In this document: positions 60,886 to 64,000 of the stretch, in pieces
How positions within the stretch are numbered: position 1 is the first letter of the stretch
How the letters are laid out: each line of letters opens with the position of its first letter
From: Strigamia acuminata
Taxonomy: Eukaryota; Arthropoda; Chilopoda; Geophilomorpha; Linotaeniidae
Direction: 5' to 3'
Length of the DNA: 64,000 nucleotides
Assembly: GCA_949358305.1 (NCBI GenBank)
Contig: CASHSZ010000029.1
Location: 345,728 to 409,727 of the forward strand
Position numbers and translations under genes: made by a program
The notes under the pieces: model-generated
Databases searched by the model: none
Told to the model about the DNA's origin: nothing
The model's input: only the letters and a program-made list of their open reading frames with translations

Positions 60886-60936
60886 CTTAAATACTGGCTA
60901 TCGCGTCACGTAACAGCAACGTGCCACGTCACGTAA
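60886..60936 (-). promoter_or_regulatory. Possible promoter facing the palindrome axis (right)
   Basis: Mirror of 59878-59928 on the minus strand: CTTAAATA followed by two CGTCACGTAA motifs when read on the plus strand. Together the two would drive convergent transcription across the loop if active. Confidence 0.3.
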
Positions 60937-61091
60937 TTGCAACGTGCCGCGCTATGCCACACAATGTGCCGCCGCGATAGGCCATCGAACCCGAATGTGT
61001 GTGATGCGAAACGCGCGAGTACACGCGCGGAGAACGCGCGGCAATGCTAGCAACAGGAGCGCAACTGCCCAAGAAATTGCTCAACAATAAA

Positions 61092-61113
61092 AGGCACGTG
61101 GAAGCACGTGCCT
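61092..61113. repeat. E-box-bearing hairpin in the right arm
   Basis: AGGCACGTG and CACGTGCCT around a 4-base loop, mirrored from 59701-59722. Confidence 0.85.
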
Positions 61114-61198
61114 GAAACAATAGGCACTTCAAATAAAGTTATTGTTAAAAAACGGGCTTGAAAACCAACAATTACACAATAATTAAGGGGCAAGAAAT

Positions 61199-61222
61199 GA
61201 ACTTTGCTGCAATGCAAAGTTC
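61199..61222. repeat. Perfect short hairpin in the right arm
   Basis: Mirror of 59592-59615 with the same 9-bp stem. Confidence 0.85.
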
Positions 61223-62611
61223 TCAAAATACAGAGAAATGAAAGTTACACTTGTATAAAGAATTGACAATGTTTGAAACCAATAAAAACTACAAAAACAC
61301 ACTTGTAAAAAACCCAAAACAACCCCCAGAATGAATTATTTGACTCAAATTAACCCTAAAACAGTCTTGGAGGTCGTGCAGACGACAGAGTCGGATCGGA
61401 AGGTTGCTAAAACCTGACGCCAAAACTAGCAATGGGACAGCTAGTTAGAAAACAGCTTTTTCATCAATCATGAACGCTGAAAACCTCACCCAGGGGTAGA
61501 AAATGATGGAGAGAACGTTTTCGCCATCTAAAACGGTCTAAAACGGGTCTAAAATGCCTAAACCGGCGCCTGGAACGTGGCGCAGTTGTTGGGTCAAATA
61601 TTGTCAAAAATCAGTGGAAATTTGTCAAATACTGGCAAAAATCTGCTGAAATTTGTCAAAAATTGCCAAATTTTGGCGCAAGTTACGTGAGGTTTGCGCG
61701 CATCCAACTATGACGAAAAATCCATGCGTGTGCACGCGCGATTTACTGGCGCGTTGGAAGCGTTAAAATAAATTTTTCCAATATCTAACACAATTTGCAC
61801 CGAATTATGGCAATTTTTGACAAATTTACATGGATTTTTGCCAGTATTTGACAAATTTCCACGGATTTTTGACAATATTTGACAAATTCCAGACAAATTT
61901 CAGACAAATTTCAATTAATTTTAGAAATTTTATGAGAAATTTCAGCAAATGTTTGAGGATTGAGGAAATCTTCTGAAATTTGTCAAATATAGGCAAAAAT
62001 CTTCTGAAATTTGTCAAATACAGGCAAAAATCTGCTGAAATTTGTCAAAAATTGCCCAAATTCCGTGCAAGTTTTGCAAGTTTTGCGCGCATCAAATCGT
62101 ATGCGCGCCTATACTATTGCACGAGCGCATTGACGCGTGATGAACACCGACCACGTTTACGAAGTGAATTCGAGCTACAAAAGTATCGAGTCGCCATTCT
62201 ATGATGGAAAAAAAAAATTAAGTGTAAACAAACAAAATAAAAACTTTAATATACAAGAAACGTACAATTCCACTCAACTTTGTTTCAAATTTTATTTATT
62301 GGATCATTGAAAATAAACAGTAGTGTTGTGCACTGTACGCTTAAGTGTATACCGGCGATGCGTTGTTTTGTGGTGGGGATTTGCCTCGATAATTGATCTT
62401 TTCTCTTTGTTTGCAATATTTTTTTGGCCTTTTTTGTTGATTTTTCGGTTTGAAATTGTTTTTTTCCGGTGTAATTTAAGTGGTGGAAGGTTGTTGGCGT
62501 GTGTTGAGGGTAATTTTGGCGGTTTTTGGGTCGGGATTAGTGTTTTCTGCGATTTTTTATCGGTATTTGGGGTAACGCATGCGAATCGCCGTCGATGCGT
62601 CGACCGTAGCA

Positions 62612-62819
62612 AGTGTGGTTGAAGTGATTTCGTTCATTCGTTATTTTAATGAAAATTAGGTATTTATTGTGACCACACGAGCACGTAGCAAGTGCGCGCG
62701 CAAGTTAAATGTGTAGAGGCCTGTGAGAAAATAAAACGTGCGTGGAAGCGGCGTAAATATTCTTTGGTGACTGCCATGGGTTTGTGCTTTGTCGTGGGCG
62801 CGATATGTCTGCGATATAT
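62612..62819. other. Unique spacer right of palindrome 2
   Basis: About 200 bp, AT-rich then with GCGCGCGC words. No open frame or repeat that I can support. Confidence 0.5.
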
Positions 62820-62827
62820 ATATGCGT
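62820..62827. repeat. 8-bp target-site duplication ATATGCGT, left
   Basis: ATATGCGT precedes the element's TAGGGATG end and is repeated exactly at 63220-63227. Confidence 0.88.
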
Positions 62828-63219
62828 TAGGGATGAGAACGGGACCAATTTTCGGGTCCCGACCCGTCCCGGGTCCATTACGTTAGCGTAATACGCGCGT
62901 ATGATTGCATAATTGAAATAAATCAGTATTAAGCCTAATATTAGGCCTAATAATGCTAAAATAAAGTAAAGAAACAACAATATTTTGGTCATACAGTGTA
63001 ATTTACTTTTAATAATGAGTTTGTTGTTGTTGTTTATTTACTTTATTTTAGCATTATCAGGCTCAATATTAGGCTTAATAGTGATAAATAACAACTGGAA
63101 TTAGAAAATTGTCTCCGCCTCGCAGTACGAATTTAGCAACTGTAATCCCGTCCCGTCCCGTATCCGCATAGGGCAAACATTACCAGTCCAGTCCCTATCC
63201 CGGTCTGTTCTTATCCCTA
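62828..63219. mobile_element. Non-autonomous hAT-type MITE, 392 bp
   Basis: The element starts TAGGGATGAGAACGGG and its other end, read in reverse complement, starts TAGGGATAAGAACAG, giving short terminal inverted repeats. It is flanked by perfect 8-bp duplications (ATATGCGT), the length made by hAT transposases. Both subterminal regions carry GGGACGGG/CCCGTCCC-type words. Inside is a 43-bp inverted repeat (62928-62970 and 63037-63079) with three mismatches. It encodes no protein, so it would need a transposase from elsewhere. The class call rests on duplication length and small size. Confidence 0.85.
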
Positions 63220-63227
63220 ATATGCGT
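63220..63227. repeat. 8-bp target-site duplication ATATGCGT, right
   Basis: Exact copy of 62820-62827, directly after the CCCTA end of the MITE. Confidence 0.88.
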
Positions 63228-63299
63228 GATGTAGCGCGTTTGCGCGCTGCGATCTAGTGCGTTTGAGCGCGCGATGTAGCACCTTGAGCGTGTCCAAAT

Positions 63300-63689
63300 G
63301 TGTACAGGTGCTCAAAAGATGTGCGAGGGCTTCACGTGCATACACGAAGCATAAACGTGAAGAAAACAGCAGAAGCAGTTGTGTGTGATATTTATAAAAC
63401 CACATCACACAAGGGAATACTACTAATGATACAAAAAGCAATAAACTTTATGAATATTGAAATAAACTTACAAAATGGTGGAAAAAACATGGCGTACTGC
63501 CTTGAATATATGCCGGGATGTTATCAATCTTCCGGGCCCCATGTGTGTTTGATTTTAGTCCTAATTTTGGTGTATTTTTTTTTTTTTTGCCTTGGTTTTT
63601 CTCGTTTCTTGGAGAGTGCTGAGGCATGCCGAGGTGTTCTCGGGCGTGTGCGCCTGTTGAAGATCGAGCGTTTCATATTTTGTGTTTAA
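63300..63689 (+). CDS. Unrecognised 129-codon frame with one membrane-like segment
   Basis: An open frame of 129 codons outside the main repeats. It has scattered cysteines (for example AYCLEYMPGCYQSSGPHVC, about residues 75-93), then a strongly hydrophobic stretch VCLILVLILVYFFFFCLGF, partly encoded by a T-rich homopolymer tract, and a basic tail. No family is recognised. No splice signals, upstream exon or strong start context support it, and the homopolymer could be creating the hydrophobic segment by chance. I consider it more likely non-coding than a gene. Confidence 0.15.
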   Translation: MYRCSKDVRGLHVHTRSINVKKTAEAVVCDIYKTTSHKGILLMIQKAINFMNIEINLQNGGKNMAYCLEYMPGCYQSSGPHVCLILVLILVYFFFFCLGFSRFLESAEACRGVLGRVRLLKIERFIFCV

Positions 63690-63702
63690 TAAGCCTACCG
63701 TG

Positions 63703-63740
63703 GTGCCTCGAGCGTTTATTAATTTCTCCACTCGAGGCAC
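63703..63740. repeat. Perfect 10-bp inverted repeat with 18-bp spacer
   Basis: GTGCCTCGAG at 63703-63712 and CTCGAGGCAC at 63731-63740. It lies just beyond the unrecognised 129-codon frame. It does not resemble the histone stem-loop, and no function is assigned. Confidence 0.8.
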
Positions 63741-63859
63741 TTCACTAACACCTCCCCGGTGTTTAAACGAGTAGCGGCGCTTATTTGACCCCGGTGTTTA
63801 CTGTTTAAAATTGTCGTGTGTTTTCAAAGTTCTTAATTTGTTTAAAAGCAAACAAAATG
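63741..63859. other. Unique spacer with repeated CCCCGGTGTTTA words
   Basis: CCCCGGTGTTTA occurs twice (near 63757 and 63792). No gene or other structure is visible. Confidence 0.5.
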
Positions 63860-64000
63860 GATATTTGTTAATTTTTATTTGATTTTATCAATTTCTATTG
63901 GTTTCTTGCTGATTTTTAATCGGTTTTTCTCTATTTGTGACAATTTTTGCCAATTTTAATCGTTATTTGTCATTCTGAATTGATTATTGTCCGATTTCAG
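63860..64000 (-). repeat. Outer inverted repeat partner of 56770-56930
   Basis: Reverse complement of the A-rich segment left of palindrome 2, including 32 identical bases (63962-63993 versus 56795-56826). It runs to the window edge, so its true extent is unknown. Confidence 0.8.

Larger units (their letters stand above)
58198..62611. repeat. Palindrome 2: 4.4-kb near-perfect inverted repeat
   Basis: Left arm 58198-60367 and right arm 60447-62611 are reverse complements around a 79-bp loop. Paired positions sum to 120814 all the way from 60367/60447 out to at least 58716/62098, so there are no net indels over more than 1.6 kb per arm. I saw only a few substitutions (58716 versus 62098, 60302 versus 60512, 58267 versus 62548) and small indels near the outer ends. 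Such high arm identity implies recent origin or ongoing gene conversion. Open frames in the arms mirror each other and some are shifted by an arm indel, so I do not call genes. Confidence 0.95.

Noticed and set aside
58198-62611. Palindrome dismissed as a purely chimeric-read artefact
   Set aside because: The arms differ at several positions and by small indels, and the flanks differ, which argues against a simple fold-back read. Raw-read confirmation is still wanted.
58147-62622. Hydrophobic frames of about 100-114 codons near the outer arm ends
   Set aside because: The two arm copies differ by small indels that shift the frame midway, so the peptide is not conserved even between near-identical arms.
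62612-64000. tRNA or rRNA genes
   Set aside because: No cloverleaf with A and B boxes and no conserved rRNA motif was found here or elsewhere in the window.

Overview
This 64-kb window is repeat-dominated, intron-capable metazoan DNA; nothing looks bacterial. The main organism clue is an intact BEL/Pao LTR retrotransposon, a superfamily known only from animals. AT-rich spacers and a candidate 52-bp intron (GTRAGT...TTTTCACAG) would fit a compact invertebrate genome, but I cannot name the species. The setting looks like heterochromatin: pericentromeric, subtelomeric or another satellite block.

Layout. (1) 1-8458 and 17093-53427 are one tandem satellite array in the same orientation (about 44.8 kb, roughly 300 monomers of about 140-148 bp). 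It starts outside the window on the left and ends abruptly at 53427. Two monomer classes (A about 140 bp, B about 147-148 bp) and a chimeric class C (139 bp) are arranged in superimposed higher-order repeats with shifts of 1274, 1708, 3110, 1264, 2407/2266, 2695 and 2119 bp. (2) At 8459-17092 the array is interrupted by a minus-strand BEL/Pao element. Its two 1261-bp LTRs differ at one base, a GTTT target duplication flanks it, and it carries one uninterrupted 1751-codon Gag-Pol frame. It inserted very recently. (3) 53428-56655 has two direct copies of a roughly 340-bp exon/intron-like cassette. Between them lies an imperfect palindrome built from 56-bp hairpin units in opposite orientations around a 79-bp loop. 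(4) 56656-64000 holds a second, much cleaner palindrome (58198-62611, arms about 2.17 kb) around the identical 79-bp loop. Left of it is an extra direct copy of part of its arm, right of it a 392-bp hAT-type MITE with a perfect 8-bp target duplication. A still larger inverted pair (about 56770-56930 and 63860-64000) is nearly centred on the same axis.

How the parts relate. The only convincing protein-coding gene is the retrotransposon Gag-Pol. The palindromes look like a foldback-type repeat family sharing a core loop, with smaller perfect hairpins nested in the arms. If transcribed, they would give long double-stranded hairpin RNA, and promoter-like motifs face each other across the axis. 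I see no tRNA, rRNA, CRISPR array or convincing host gene. Most other open frames come from low-complexity, stop-poor repeats.
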